Source of the DNA: an uncultured Lachnospiraceae bacterium
GTDB taxonomy: Bacteria; Bacillota; Clostridia; Lachnospirales; Lachnospiraceae
Assembly (NCBI GenBank): GCA_910579275.1
Contig: CAJTTO010000066.1
Location: forward strand, 1 to 15,714
Length of the DNA: 15,714 nt
Direction: 5' to 3'
Part shown: piece after piece, positions 1-5,483 of the stretch
Position numbering within the stretch: the stretch's first letter is position 1
Layout: each line of letters starts with the position of its first letter
Translations under genes and position numbers: made by a program
Notes under the pieces: model-generated
The model's input: only the letters and a program-made list of their open reading frames with translations
Databases searched by the model: none
Told to the model about the DNA's origin: nothing

Positions 1-76
1 GGAAATTTCTGAAGCCTTATAAAACAAGGGGTTCGAGTTTCCGAGAGCACACGGATAGAGAAGGAGGTGAGGGAGT

Positions 77-436
77 ATGGGATTTTATCCGGACAATAAA
101 ATTATCTTAAATGTTAATGTGGATACGAATGGAATGCTTGGAAAAATAGCAAAAATAAAGAAACTCGAAGAAGAGCTGTCCAACGAAATAAGCACATTGC
201 AAAATATGTTAAGTGTTGATGAAAAGAGCAGCAACAGAAATGAGCAGACGGTATTTGATTTATTAACTGCTATAACAGATACTGGTAAATTTGCGGAGAT
301 AATTTATGATCTTTTACGAGGATGCGCAAAGCCAGAGGAGATAAAGGTATTTTTAGACCAGAGAAGGGATAACTTGGATGAAGCAATTGATTACTTAAAA
401 TCACGTGGTTATCCCATAGAACATAAAAAGGGCTGA
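77..436 (+). CDS. Hypothetical coiled-coil phage early protein
   Basis: 119-aa protein of unknown function. The ATG is preceded at good spacing by a strong AGGAGGTGAG ribosome binding site (63-72). Residues about 20-55 are rich in K/E/L with heptad-like spacing and probably form a coiled coil; the C-terminal half (about 60-115) looks helical and soluble, with no membrane segment or cysteine motif. It is the first plus-strand gene of the alternating small-gene array and stops directly against the stop codon of the minus-strand gene at 437. I do not recognise the family. Confidence 0.75.
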   Translation: MGFYPDNKIILNVNVDTNGMLGKIAKIKKLEEELSNEISTLQNMLSVDEKSSNRNEQTVFDLLTAITDTGKFAEIIYDLLRGCAKPEEIKVFLDQRRDNLDEAIDYLKSRGYPIEHKKG

Positions 437-664
437 CTATCCGTTGTCGTTTGCTGGATTGCAATAATGGCAGCCGTTCGGATTTCCGTTAATCATTTTT
501 CCCCTGAGCCATGCATCTTCATAGCTCATACAATTGATGACATTATCAGGGTTCATTTTAGAAATCTGACATTGTGCAAGTTCATTATCTAAATCATGGA
601 TTTCACCAGTAGACTTGTTTAATAGATAACGGTTCCCATTATAGGGTTTTTCATATCTGCGCAT
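437..664 (-). CDS. Small hypothetical protein with C-terminal CHYC motif
   Basis: 75-aa minus-strand protein. The start at 664 is chosen because AAGAAAGGAG lies just upstream on the minus strand. A longer in-frame extension would run through the repeated promoter element and is rejected. It contains a KSTGEIHDLDNE segment and cysteines near residues 32, 45, 65 and 68, the last two as C-H-Y-C, so metal binding is possible. Proteins of this look occur as uncharacterised small proteins in Clostridia, but I assign no function. It is driven by its own promoter at 719-747 and converges on the gene at 77-436 with no intergenic gap. Confidence 0.7.
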   Translation of the reverse strand: MRRYEKPYNGNRYLLNKSTGEIHDLDNELAQCQISKMNPDNVINCMSYEDAWLRGKMINGNPNGCHYCNPANDNG

Positions 665-671
665 ATACAAG

Positions 672-824
672 CTCCTTTCTTTCATTGGCACTTGGCTGCT
701 GCAACAGCCTGTAAGTACAGTATAAGGCAGGAGACAAGAAACGGCAAGAGCAAATGTGTAGGACAAAGCAGACACCCATAATGGAATATGCAGGTGAAAA
801 AAATGTAAAAAAGAGAGAGGTGAG
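672..824. repeat. Intergenic cassette repeat, copy 1 of 4
   Basis: About 150 bp between divergent small genes. It shares with copies at 1442-1589, 2147-2299 and 2721-2795 a CTTTCTT box (minus-strand ribosome binding site side), a GGCTN-loop-NAGCC hairpin (694-709), the AGTACAGTATAA block and, with copies 2 and 3 only, a right half ending ATAATGGAATATGC-GGTGA and the plus-strand ribosome binding site. Copy 1 differs in the outer stem arm (GCACT instead of GTACT). Confidence 0.85.
719..747 (-). promoter_or_regulatory. Minus-strand promoter in repeat copy 1
   Basis: On the minus strand: TTGCCG (747-742), 17-bp spacer, TATACT (724-719). Transcription would start near 712, so the hairpin at 694-709 would be at the extreme 5' end of the mRNA for the gene at 664-437. 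The same arrangement recurs in the other three copies. Confidence 0.7.
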
Positions 825-827
825 AAA

Positions 828-1175
828 ATGAGAAGTCCATATGTTTTAACCAATAAAAAACTTACTGATGAAGAATTTAAAGAAAAATATTATGTATATG
901 AGACAGGAAAACAACAGTTTCATACGATGGATTTGAGCGACGGCGATAATGAGAAAATGCAGCTGCTTATTAACAATGACAGGGCAAATCGTGATTACGT
1001 AAAATGGGCAATAGACCTAATGCATGAGATGTCAGAGAGTTCACAAAATGACAGAGCAAAAATTAGGAGCAGGCTCGATGTTATGTCTTATATAGCAGAA
1101 GCGGCACTTGCTCTTGGTGTTATTAATTGTATAGCAATGGGGGTGATTGAATTTGTTGTTAGAAGACGATCGTGA
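828..1175 (+). CDS. Small C-tail-anchored membrane protein, unknown function
   Basis: 115-aa protein. ATG at 828 follows GAGAGGTGAG. Residues 1-80 are hydrophilic and charged; about residues 86-110 form one hydrophobic helix (YIAEAALALGVINCIAMGVI) followed by an RRRS tail. This suggests a cytoplasmic domain anchored by a C-terminal membrane segment with a positive inside end. A phage early membrane protein could act in superinfection exclusion or host modification, but nothing in the sequence proves it. It lies between repeat copy 1 and the convergent minus-strand gene at 1210-1428. Confidence 0.72.
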   Translation: MRSPYVLTNKKLTDEEFKEKYYVYETGKQQFHTMDLSDGDNEKMQLLINNDRANRDYVKWAIDLMHEMSESSQNDRAKIRSRLDVMSYIAEAALALGVINCIAMGVIEFVVRRRS

Positions 1176-1196
1176 AACTTGGCAGTAGCACGATCG
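1167..1196. terminator. Hairpin between convergent genes
   Basis: Perfect 8-bp inverted repeat CGATCGTG (1167-1174) / CACGATCG (1189-1196) spanning the end of the plus-strand gene and the gap before the convergent minus-strand stop. There is no U-tract on either side, so termination is only possible, not clear. Confidence 0.4.
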
Positions 1197-1209
1197 CCTG
1201 TGCCATTAA

Positions 1210-1428
1210 TTACAGCTGTGATACATAATCAATAGCTTTTTGATTTACACCAATATCAATTATTTGATTATCGCCATCTAAAAGGGACACAAAACCAAGA
1301 TTTTGCAGTGAATAAAGTTCATCCTTATATGCATCCATCGGAAAACGATTAAAAAATGCATTTGTGTCAATTGCGACAACCTTGCCACCTGATAATTCAA
1401 CTAAATATTTGAGCATTGTTGTATTCAT
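1210..1428 (-). CDS. Small hypothetical protein
   Basis: 72-aa minus-strand protein. ATG at 1428 follows AAGAAAGGA on the minus strand at a somewhat long spacing; an internal ATG at 1416 is an alternative. It is acidic and soluble, with no membrane segment. The middle (LYSLQNLGFVSLLDGDN) and the end (IDIGVNQKAIDYV) look like a small alpha/beta or winged-helix fold, but I cannot name a family. It is expressed from the promoter in repeat copy 2 (1482-1509) and convergent with 828-1175. Confidence 0.68.
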   Translation of the reverse strand: MNTTMLKYLVELSGGKVVAIDTNAFFNRFPMDAYKDELYSLQNLGFVSLLDGDNQIIDIGVNQKAIDYVSQL

Positions 1429-1441
1429 GTTTATATAATTC

Positions 1442-1589
1442 CTTTCTTAAGTACTCGGCTACGGCAATAGCCTGTAAGTACAGTATAAGGCAGGGGCAGC
1501 AAATGGAAAGAACAAACATGTAGGATAAAGCAGACATCCCTAATGGAATATGCTGGTGAACAGGTAATGTGATGCAGGAGGAGGTGAGA
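1442..1589. repeat. Intergenic cassette repeat, copy 2 of 4
   Basis: Left part: GTACT (1451-1455), GGCTA-cggcaa-TAGCC (1457-1472), AGTAC (1477-1481), then AGTATAAGG. Right part: TAATGGAATATGCTGGTGAA and a GTGATGCAGGAGGAGGTGAG block that is nearly identical in copy 3. It is one base shorter than copies 1 and 3 in the minus-strand promoter spacer. Confidence 0.85.
1482..1509 (-). promoter_or_regulatory. Minus-strand promoter in repeat copy 2
   Basis: On the minus strand: TTTCCA (1509-1504), 16-bp spacer, TATACT (1487-1482), followed downstream by the 1451-1481 inverted repeat and the ribosome binding site of the gene at 1428-1210. Confidence 0.6.
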
Positions 1590-1760
1590 AGAATTAACGA
1601 AAAGGAAATGGGCAAGATGGTGAATAAAATTGATGCGGCAATACTTGAAGCGTATGGGGAAATTAAACTACAAGGAAGCATACTTGCAGGAATTGAGGAT
1701 TTATATCGTCAGTTGAGATTTCACAATCCCGAACTTGCGCTGCATATAAGAAAAAAATGA
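1569..1760 (+). CDS. Small hypothetical protein; start codon uncertain
   Basis: Up to 63 aa if translation starts at GTG 1569 or ATG 1572. The best Shine-Dalgarno sequence (AGGAGGTGAG, about 1580-1589) lies inside this N-terminus, so the functional start may be downstream: ATT at optimal spacing, or ATG 1608 or 1617 at long spacing. The segment encoding M-Q-E-E-V-R is shared with the gene at 2279 because it is part of the DNA repeat, not necessarily because it is translated. The rest is helical and soluble (IDAAILEAYGEIKLQ). Function unknown. Confidence 0.55.
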   Translation: MMQEEVRRINEKEMGKMVNKIDAAILEAYGEIKLQGSILAGIEDLYRQLRFHNPELALHIRKK

Positions 1761-1814
1761 TGGAGCTTGCCAGGGATAATGGCGATTTACCATAAGAGCA
1801 TGGAGGTGAGGAAG

Positions 1815-1997
1815 ATGGTAAAAATAGGTGAATTTGTTAGAGAGATAATGAAAGAAATGGAAAAACGCGGCTTTTCAGAGGGAGAGGCACGACACTGTGC
1901 AAAAATGCTTGACAAAGAAATAACAGAAAACAGTAAAAGGAATGAATATCATAAACCTTTCACTGTTTTCGAGCACCCTGCCAAGTGTAGTGATTAA
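1815..1997 (+). CDS. Small basic hypothetical protein
   Basis: 60-aa protein. ATG 1815 is chosen over the upstream in-frame start at 1767 because GGAGGTGAGG lies directly before it. The N-terminal part (FVREIMKEMEKRGFSEGEAR) is amphipathic and charged; one Cys near residue 29, another at 58. It follows the gene at 1569 on the same strand with 54 bp between and has no repeat copy of its own. Its last 38 bp overlap the 3' end of the minus-strand gene at 1960-2136. Function unknown. Confidence 0.62.
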   Translation: MVKIGEFVREIMKEMEKRGFSEGEARHCAKMLDKEITENSKRNEYHKPFTVFEHPAKCSD

Positions 1998-2136
1998 TAA
2001 TTTCTTTAAACTGCATGGATATATTTTCGTATTCCTGATAGAAATCTTCATAGGAAAGCTCTGGCTTATCGGGACATAGGTTTGCATATAACAGATACGC
2101 TAGAGATATATCATGTAGTAATTGGTCTTTATTCAT
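1960..2136 (-). CDS. Small acidic hypothetical protein
   Basis: 58-aa minus-strand protein. ATG at 2136 follows GAAGGAGAATGCTTT on the minus strand. It is rich in Tyr, Leu and acidic residues (YLLYANL, LSYEDFYQEYENI) and looks helical, with no motif I recognise. It is expressed from repeat copy 3 (promoter 2191-2219). Its 3' end overlaps the convergent gene 1815-1997 by 38 bp, so the two mRNAs are complementary there. Confidence 0.65.
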   Translation of the reverse strand: MNKDQLLHDISLAYLLYANLCPDKPELSYEDFYQEYENISMQFKEIINHYTWQGARKQ

Positions 2137-2146
2137 AAAGCATTCT

Positions 2147-2299
2147 CCTTCTTTCTTTGGTACTCGGCTCTGGCGGGAGCCTGTAAGTACAGTATAAGGT
2201 AGAAGACAGGAAACGGCAAGAACAAATATGTAGGTCAAGGCAGATGAGCATAACGGAGTATGCTGGTGAGAAAATAATGTGATTCAGGAGGAGGTGAGG
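2147..2299. repeat. Intergenic cassette repeat, copy 3 of 4
   Basis: GTACT (2160-2164), GGCTC-tggcgg-GAGCC (2166-2181), AGTAC (2186-2190), AGTATAAGG, then the right half ending GGAGTATGCTGGTGAG and the GTGATTCAGGAGGAGGTGAG block. The closing pair of the hairpin is C-G here, A-T in copy 2 and G-C in copies 1 and 4. Confidence 0.85.
2191..2219 (-). promoter_or_regulatory. Minus-strand promoter in repeat copy 3
   Basis: On the minus strand: TTGCCG (2219-2214), 17-bp spacer, TATACT (2196-2191). Same boxes as copy 1. Confidence 0.7.
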
Positions 2300-2578
2300 A
2301 AAACGAAAATATCATATATTGTTGCTAACTTGAAACAAAAGGTTGAAACGTTAGAAGAAAGTAAGAAAGTTGCGAGAGTAAAAATCGTGCTTGAGGGAGC
2401 TGATGAATACAGGAAAAATATACATGAAATCAGGACGGACATGCAAGGTCTTAATGAATGCATACAGGAACTGAACAATAGCATGGAACAGCTTGATAAA
2501 AGTGTAAAAAGATTTAACAAGCTGTTCAAGGCAGCAGAAAATTACCCTGATGAAAGCTCGATTTCTGCATTGCAATGA
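2279..2578 (+). CDS. Coiled-coil hypothetical protein
   Basis: Up to 99 aa from GTG 2279; as for the gene at 1569, the strong AGGAGGTGAG lies within the first codons, so the true N-terminus may be shorter (no ATG follows closely; an ACG sits at ideal spacing). Almost the whole chain has coiled-coil character, with L/I/V spaced by heptads (LKQKVETLEESKKV, then MQGLNECIQELNNSMEQLDK). Such proteins often oligomerise or act as phage adaptor proteins, but no function can be assigned. The last 37 bp overlap the minus-strand zinc-ribbon gene. Confidence 0.62.
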   Translation: MIQEEVRKTKISYIVANLKQKVETLEESKKVARVKIVLEGADEYRKNIHEIRTDMQGLNECIQELNNSMEQLDKSVKRFNKLFKAAENYPDESSISALQ

Positions 2579-2709
2579 GGACAGGTTATTTTTAAGCCTA
2601 TGTCATCTAACGAAAATGAAATTTCCTTTCCGCATATAGGGCATTCGGTTTCAAGTGTATCGGCACCTGATAACAGATCATCATTGTCAAAAAGTTCAAA
2701 TATTGCCAT
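2542..2709 (-). CDS. Small zinc-ribbon protein
   Basis: 55-aa minus-strand protein beginning MAIFELFDNDD. Start at 2709 follows AAGAAAGGAGC on the minus strand. It has an acidic N-terminus and then two CxxC pairs: C-P-I-C near residues 23-26 and C-P-H-C near 43-46. The spacing of 16 residues between the pairs is that of a rubredoxin-like zinc ribbon. The acidic arm with a zinc ribbon could bind a host protein or nucleic acid; this is inference only. It is expressed from repeat copy 4 and overlaps the convergent gene 2279-2578 at the 3' end by 37 bp. Confidence 0.72.
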   Translation of the reverse strand: MAIFELFDNDDLLSGADTLETECPICGKEISFSLDDIGLKITCPHCNAEIELSSG

Positions 2710-2720
2710 AAAAGAAATGC

Positions 2721-2795
2721 TCCTTTCTTAAGTACTCGGCTGCTGCAACAGCCTGAAAGTACAGTATAAAGGGAATGCCGGAAAAAGACAAGGGT
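2721..2795. repeat. Intergenic cassette repeat, copy 4 of 4 (half copy)
   Basis: Contains CTTTCTTAA, GTACT (2732-2736), GGCTG-ctgcaa-CAGCC (2738-2753), AGTAC (2758-2762) and AGTATAAA, but the right half seen in copies 1-3 (plus-strand ribosome binding site side) is absent. The sequence beyond about 2795 is unrelated and leads to the terminator of the next minus-strand gene. Confidence 0.8.
2763..2791 (-). promoter_or_regulatory. Minus-strand promoter in repeat copy 4
   Basis: On the minus strand: TTGTCT (2791-2786), 17-bp spacer, TATACT (2768-2763). It drives the zinc-ribbon gene at 2709-2542. Confidence 0.62.
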
Positions 2796-2815
2796 GTAAA
2801 AGGCTGGGCGACAAA

Positions 2816-2856
2816 GCAAAGGCTCCTAAGTCACTGATGTAACCAAGAGCCTTTGC
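2816..2856 (-). terminator. Terminator-like hairpin after the Arc-like gene
   Basis: Perfect 10-bp inverted repeat GCAAAGGCTC (2816-2825) / GAGCCTTTGC (2847-2856), 21-nt loop. On the minus strand it follows the gene 3079-2885 and is followed by TTTGT, so it may end that transcript before the promoter of repeat copy 4. Confidence 0.55.
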
Positions 2857-2884
2857 AGAATCAATATTCAGTTGTTTTGCGGAT

Positions 2885-3079
2885 TCATTTTGACCTTAGT
2901 TTTAAATAATCCTCATAATCTTCAGGTCTGATTGCACCGTGTTTTTGTTCGAACATTGCAATATGTTCCCGAATAAGCATATCGAGTTCCCTATTGGCAG
3001 ATCGTCCGTTATGTTTTGCAATATACTTAAATTTTGCAAAAACAGATTCTGAAGTACGTAGTGTAAATTTTACATCCAT
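2885..3079 (-). CDS. Arc-like ribbon-helix-helix DNA-binding protein
   Basis: 64-aa minus-strand protein. ATG 3079 is chosen because AAAGGGATG precedes it at 8 nt; the in-frame ATGs at 3103 and 3100 lack this. The N-terminal strand KFTLRTSE followed by VFAKFKYIAKHNGRSANRELDMLIREHI is the pattern of an Arc/MetJ ribbon-helix-helix repressor (strand, helix, turn with N-x-R-S, helix). Known members bind DNA as dimers through the paired strands. A 19-bp inverted repeat just upstream (3095-3113) is a likely operator, so autoregulation is probable. Its place at the end of the small-gene array makes it a candidate regulator of the array promoters, which is inference. Confidence 0.8.
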   Translation of the reverse strand: MDVKFTLRTSESVFAKFKYIAKHNGRSANRELDMLIREHIAMFEQKHGAIRPEDYEDYLKLRSK

Positions 3080-3094
3080 AATATCATCCCTTTG

Positions 3095-3113
3095 TGACAT
3101 CATTATAATGTCA
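3095..3113. promoter_or_regulatory. Candidate operator of the Arc-like repressor
   Basis: Inverted repeat TGACAT-cattata-ATGTCA, overlapping TATAAT on the minus strand (in CATTATAATG). It is 16 bp upstream of the ATG of the ribbon-helix-helix gene. Overlap of a palindrome and a -10 box is typical of a repressor operator. Confidence 0.5.
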
Positions 3114-3216
3114 TAATAACGGATTTTTATGAAAAAGAAAAGACCTAAAATGAAATTTTATAATTTAGACAACTAATTAATTCATAAGATTAATAAACAA
3201 GAAAGGATGTGGGAAC

Positions 3217-3402
3217 GTGAAAGAGAAAGAGTATGGAATCAAGGAAGTGAAGGTGTTCCATCACGGCAATGGTACGTCGGTGGTTATAAGGCCTGACCTT
3301 CCGGAGGAAGAGTACCAGAGGAGACACAAGGAACTTGAAAGGGCAGCAGCAAACATACTCAAATGCGTGGAACGCAACAGGCAGCAGGGAATTTCCACGT
3401 AA
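3217..3402 (+). CDS. Small conserved phage hypothetical protein
   Basis: 61-aa protein starting at GTG 3217, preceded by AAGAAAGGATGTGGG. It contains a short beta-rich N-terminal part (VKVFHHGNGTSVVIRPDLP) and a helical, basic C-terminal part (EEYQRRHKELERAAANIL, then VERNRQQ). Similar small proteins are common in Clostridia phages and mobile elements, but their role is unknown to me. A TATAAT box at 3159-3164 lies upstream without a clear -35. Confidence 0.7.
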   Translation: MKEKEYGIKEVKVFHHGNGTSVVIRPDLPEEEYQRRHKELERAAANILKCVERNRQQGIST

Positions 3403-3408
3403 CATATG

Positions 3409-3553
3409 GCACTATCTGCGCAGTGCACAGTAAAGTGCACTGTATGGATAGCGCCGGTGGACAGGCTGGTGTGTTTTGTACGTGGTGCATAAGCGTCACA
3501 ACTTCTAATCCAATTAAATTCCGGAGCGCACAGGAATCATGCTGCCTGTGCGC
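3409..3553. other. Non-coding stretch with two strong inverted repeats
   Basis: No convincing gene between 3403 and 3570. First hairpin: CTATC (3412-3416), then CAGTGCAC (3421-3428), hexaloop AGTAAA, GTGCACTG (3435-3442), GATAG (3447-3451), extendable by GGC/GCC outside. Second: GCGCACAGG (3526-3534), 10-nt loop, CCTGTGCGC (3545-3553), 17 bp before the ATG at 3571. Neither is followed by a U-run. They could be a structured leader RNA or protein-binding palindromes. Confidence 0.55.
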
Positions 3554-3570
3554 CACGTAGAAGGCATAAA

Positions 3571-3747
3571 ATGGATCTGGATGATTTCCTGTCAGAAGGA
3601 GCTTGCATCCGCCCGGAGGCATTCAACGATCCGGAAAATGTCCATATGCAGGCAAAAAATGAATTTATTGAGTTATGGAATTCTACAATTTCAAAAGGGC
3701 AGCAGGAAGACTGGAGGCAGCAGAATGACAACGGATACATTAAGTAA
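3571..3747 (+). CDS. Small acidic hypothetical phage protein
   Basis: 58-aa protein from ATG 3571 (starts MDLDDFLSEG), with a weak GAAGG ribosome binding site. It is acidic, with W36 and W48 in a helical C-terminal half (NEFIELWNSTISKG, DWRQQNDNG). Its final 23 bp overlap the start of the next gene, which suggests translational coupling and supports it being real. I do not recognise it. Confidence 0.6.
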   Translation: MDLDDFLSEGACIRPEAFNDPENVHMQAKNEFIELWNSTISKGQQEDWRQQNDNGYIK

Positions 3748-3991
3748 AGCAAATCATTTGCAACAAAAGATTACAGAATTAGATAGTTTTATCAGAGCCA
3801 TAACAGGAAACCGGATTCTTCGTGTATTTAATATGCCTGTCAAAAAGGCTGAAAAAATGACACTGTGCGCAACTGAATATATGCGCCCATATGTTTACTA
3901 TGAGGTAAGCCAAGATACAAGACAAAGGATACTGCAGATATTGAAAGAAGAAAGAGAAAGTCTGCAAAATAAATTTGATGCCTTAAAATAG
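3725..3991 (+). CDS. Hypothetical helical phage protein
   Basis: 88-aa protein. ATG 3725 follows GGAGG with good spacing and overlaps the preceding gene by 23 bp. Helical at both ends (NHLQQKITELDSFI and TRQRILQILKEERESLQNKF), with a central basic part. It resembles small single-domain proteins of phage replication modules whose function is unknown. It ends in TAG; the frame stays open into the next gene, but a separate start at 4055 is expected. Confidence 0.65.
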   Translation: MTTDTLSKANHLQQKITELDSFIRAITGNRILRVFNMPVKKAEKMTLCATEYMRPYVYYEVSQDTRQRILQILKEERESLQNKFDALK

Positions 3992-4054
3992 TCCGGAATT
4001 AAGTCCAAAATATTAAATTTTAAAGAAAGGAGCCAAGCCTCCGGCCGGGGTGAC

Positions 4055-4825
4055 ATGTACATGGGCTTCTTTGAGATTATGCAGGATTTTACAAGTAGCG
4101 AAAAGAACCAGGCAGCGGTGATGGCGTCACGGAAAAAGATGCTGTATTGGGAAAGGAAAAACAGCCATCTTTGCACGCGGTGCGGTAAGCCGAGCGAGGA
4201 TGGAAAAATACTCTGCCCGGAATGCAGGGCAGGGTATAATGAGGACGCAAGACAGGCAAGACTTTTCTATAAATCACTGGGGCTGTGTTCCGAATGCGGA
4301 AAAAACAGGGTATTCAGGCATGAAAAAACATGTCCGGAATGCAGGGCAAAAAATACAAGAAATTATCACAGGACAGAAGAACAGAGAGAAAGGTATTATG
4401 CATCGAACCGCAAGTGGTACTGGAAAAATTCAGAACAGGGGATTTGCGTCAAGTGTGGCAGGCGTAAGGCTGTGGAGGGAAAGAAAATGTGCGGCATATG
4501 CGCATCAAGGGTAGCAAACAGAATAAAGATATCCAGAATGGAAAAACGTTACAATACTACAGATTTAAAAGCAAGGATACCAAGGTCAGAATGGCCTGAA
4601 AATGGTTTATGTTTTATGTGTGGCAGCCCCATGGATATGGACGGCGTGAAAGTATGTAGCAAGTGTTATGAAAAACTCAGGTATGCAAGGTCGAAAAGAC
4701 AACGCCATAAGCATGACTATATAATATTTGGTTCAAAAAAAGAAGCCTGTCAGGAGTTGCGACGTCGCAATGGAAAATGCAAAAAAACAGAAGGAGATAA
4801 TGGGGCAGATTGTAACATACCATGA
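4055..4825 (+). CDS. Multi-zinc-knuckle phage protein
   Basis: 256-aa Cys-rich protein. It has four repeats of a paired CxxC...CxxC zinc-binding module at about residues 36-53 (CTRC/CPEC), 77-95 (CSEC/CPEC), 130-148 (CVKC/CGIC) and 189-207 (CFMC/CSKC), separated by basic, Tyr/Arg-rich helices. The C-terminus is very basic. It probably binds nucleic acid; such multi-zinc proteins are found in replication regions of Clostridia phages. The start is uncertain: a good AAAGGAG lies about 25 nt upstream and can pair with a CCTCC just after it, and only CGGGGTGAC is next to the ATG. Its end overlaps the HNH gene by 26 bp. Confidence 0.72.
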   Translation: MYMGFFEIMQDFTSSEKNQAAVMASRKKMLYWERKNSHLCTRCGKPSEDGKILCPECRAGYNEDARQARLFYKSLGLCSECGKNRVFRHEKTCPECRAKNTRNYHRTEEQRERYYASNRKWYWKNSEQGICVKCGRRKAVEGKKMCGICASRVANRIKISRMEKRYNTTDLKARIPRSEWPENGLCFMCGSPMDMDGVKVCSKCYEKLRYARSKRQRHKHDYIIFGSKKEACQELRRRNGKCKKTEGDNGADCNIP

Positions 4826-5483
4826 AGAAATTGTAATGATGTATAAGGGCGAAATAACAGCACTGCGGGACAAAGGCAGCAGTATTGACATTGTAGTCAG
4901 TGTGGCGGATGGGCGTCTGGCAGCAGCGGTAAAAAATAAAAGGGTAAAGGATGTATTGCTTTGCTTGACGGATGGGCGCAGGATTACACCTGACCAGCGT
5001 AAAAAAATATATGCAACATTAAGGGACATATCCAATCACACTGGCTATCCTCCGGAAGAAGCCAAACAGATAATGAAGTTTGTCTATGTGGAAAAGACCG
5101 CGGGCGAATATTTTTCGTTATCGGACTGCTCCGTAGACACGGCAAGGGTATTTTTGAATGTACTGACGGATTTTTGCCTGGAGCATGGCGTAATAACCAC
5201 CGATATGCTTACAGACCGCACGGATGACATTGATACATACCTGACCCAGTGCATCAGGCACCGCAAATGTGCCATATGTGGCAGGAACGGAGAAATACAC
5301 CACTGGGATGCGATCGGAATGGGCAATGACAGGAAGCGTTATGACGATTCGGCAAACAGGAAGATATGCCTGTGCCGGATGCACCATACAATCGCCCATC
5401 AGAAGGGGGTAAAAGATTTCCAGAGGGATTATCACGTGTACGGCATTATATACAGAGGAAAGACGGATGAATCAGGAAGATAA
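4800..5483 (+). CDS. HNH nuclease of the HNHc_6 type (NinB-like N-terminal domain)
   Basis: 227-aa protein from ATG 4800, chosen because AGAAGGAG precedes it and relatives start near MxxxxxYHEE; an upstream in-frame ATG at 4728 has no ribosome binding site. Residues 1-140 form an alpha/beta domain like the recombination-linked N-terminal part of the family. Residues 157-205 are the HNH/zinc core: C157-A-I-C160, H167-H168, C190/C192 and H195-H196. It matches the phage 'putative HNHc nuclease' family, usually in the replication/recombination module. Expected to be a cytoplasmic DNA nuclease used in recombination or replication. It overlaps both neighbours (26 and 17 bp), so this is one translationally coupled operon. 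Confidence 0.82.
   Translation: MGQIVTYHEEIVMMYKGEITALRDKGSSIDIVVSVADGRLAAAVKNKRVKDVLLCLTDGRRITPDQRKKIYATLRDISNHTGYPPEEAKQIMKFVYVEKTAGEYFSLSDCSVDTARVFLNVLTDFCLEHGVITTDMLTDRTDDIDTYLTQCIRHRKCAICGRNGEIHHWDAIGMGNDRKRYDDSANRKICLCRMHHTIAHQKGVKDFQRDYHVYGIIYRGKTDESGR

Noticed and set aside
31..50. tRNA T-arm-like GGGGTTCGAGTTTCC at the window start (possible att or tRNA end)
   Set aside because: The stem does not pair properly and no other tRNA arms or CCA are present.
437..853. Longer minus-strand reading frame through repeat copy 1, giving a hydrophobic N-terminal extension
   Set aside because: The same frame is broken by a one-base deletion in copy 2, a promoter and hairpin occupy the stretch, and the ribosome binding site is just before the start at 664.
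3363..3560. 65-codon plus-strand ORF across the two hairpins
   Set aside because: Composition is not protein-like, there is no ribosome binding site, and the DNA is explained by inverted repeats.
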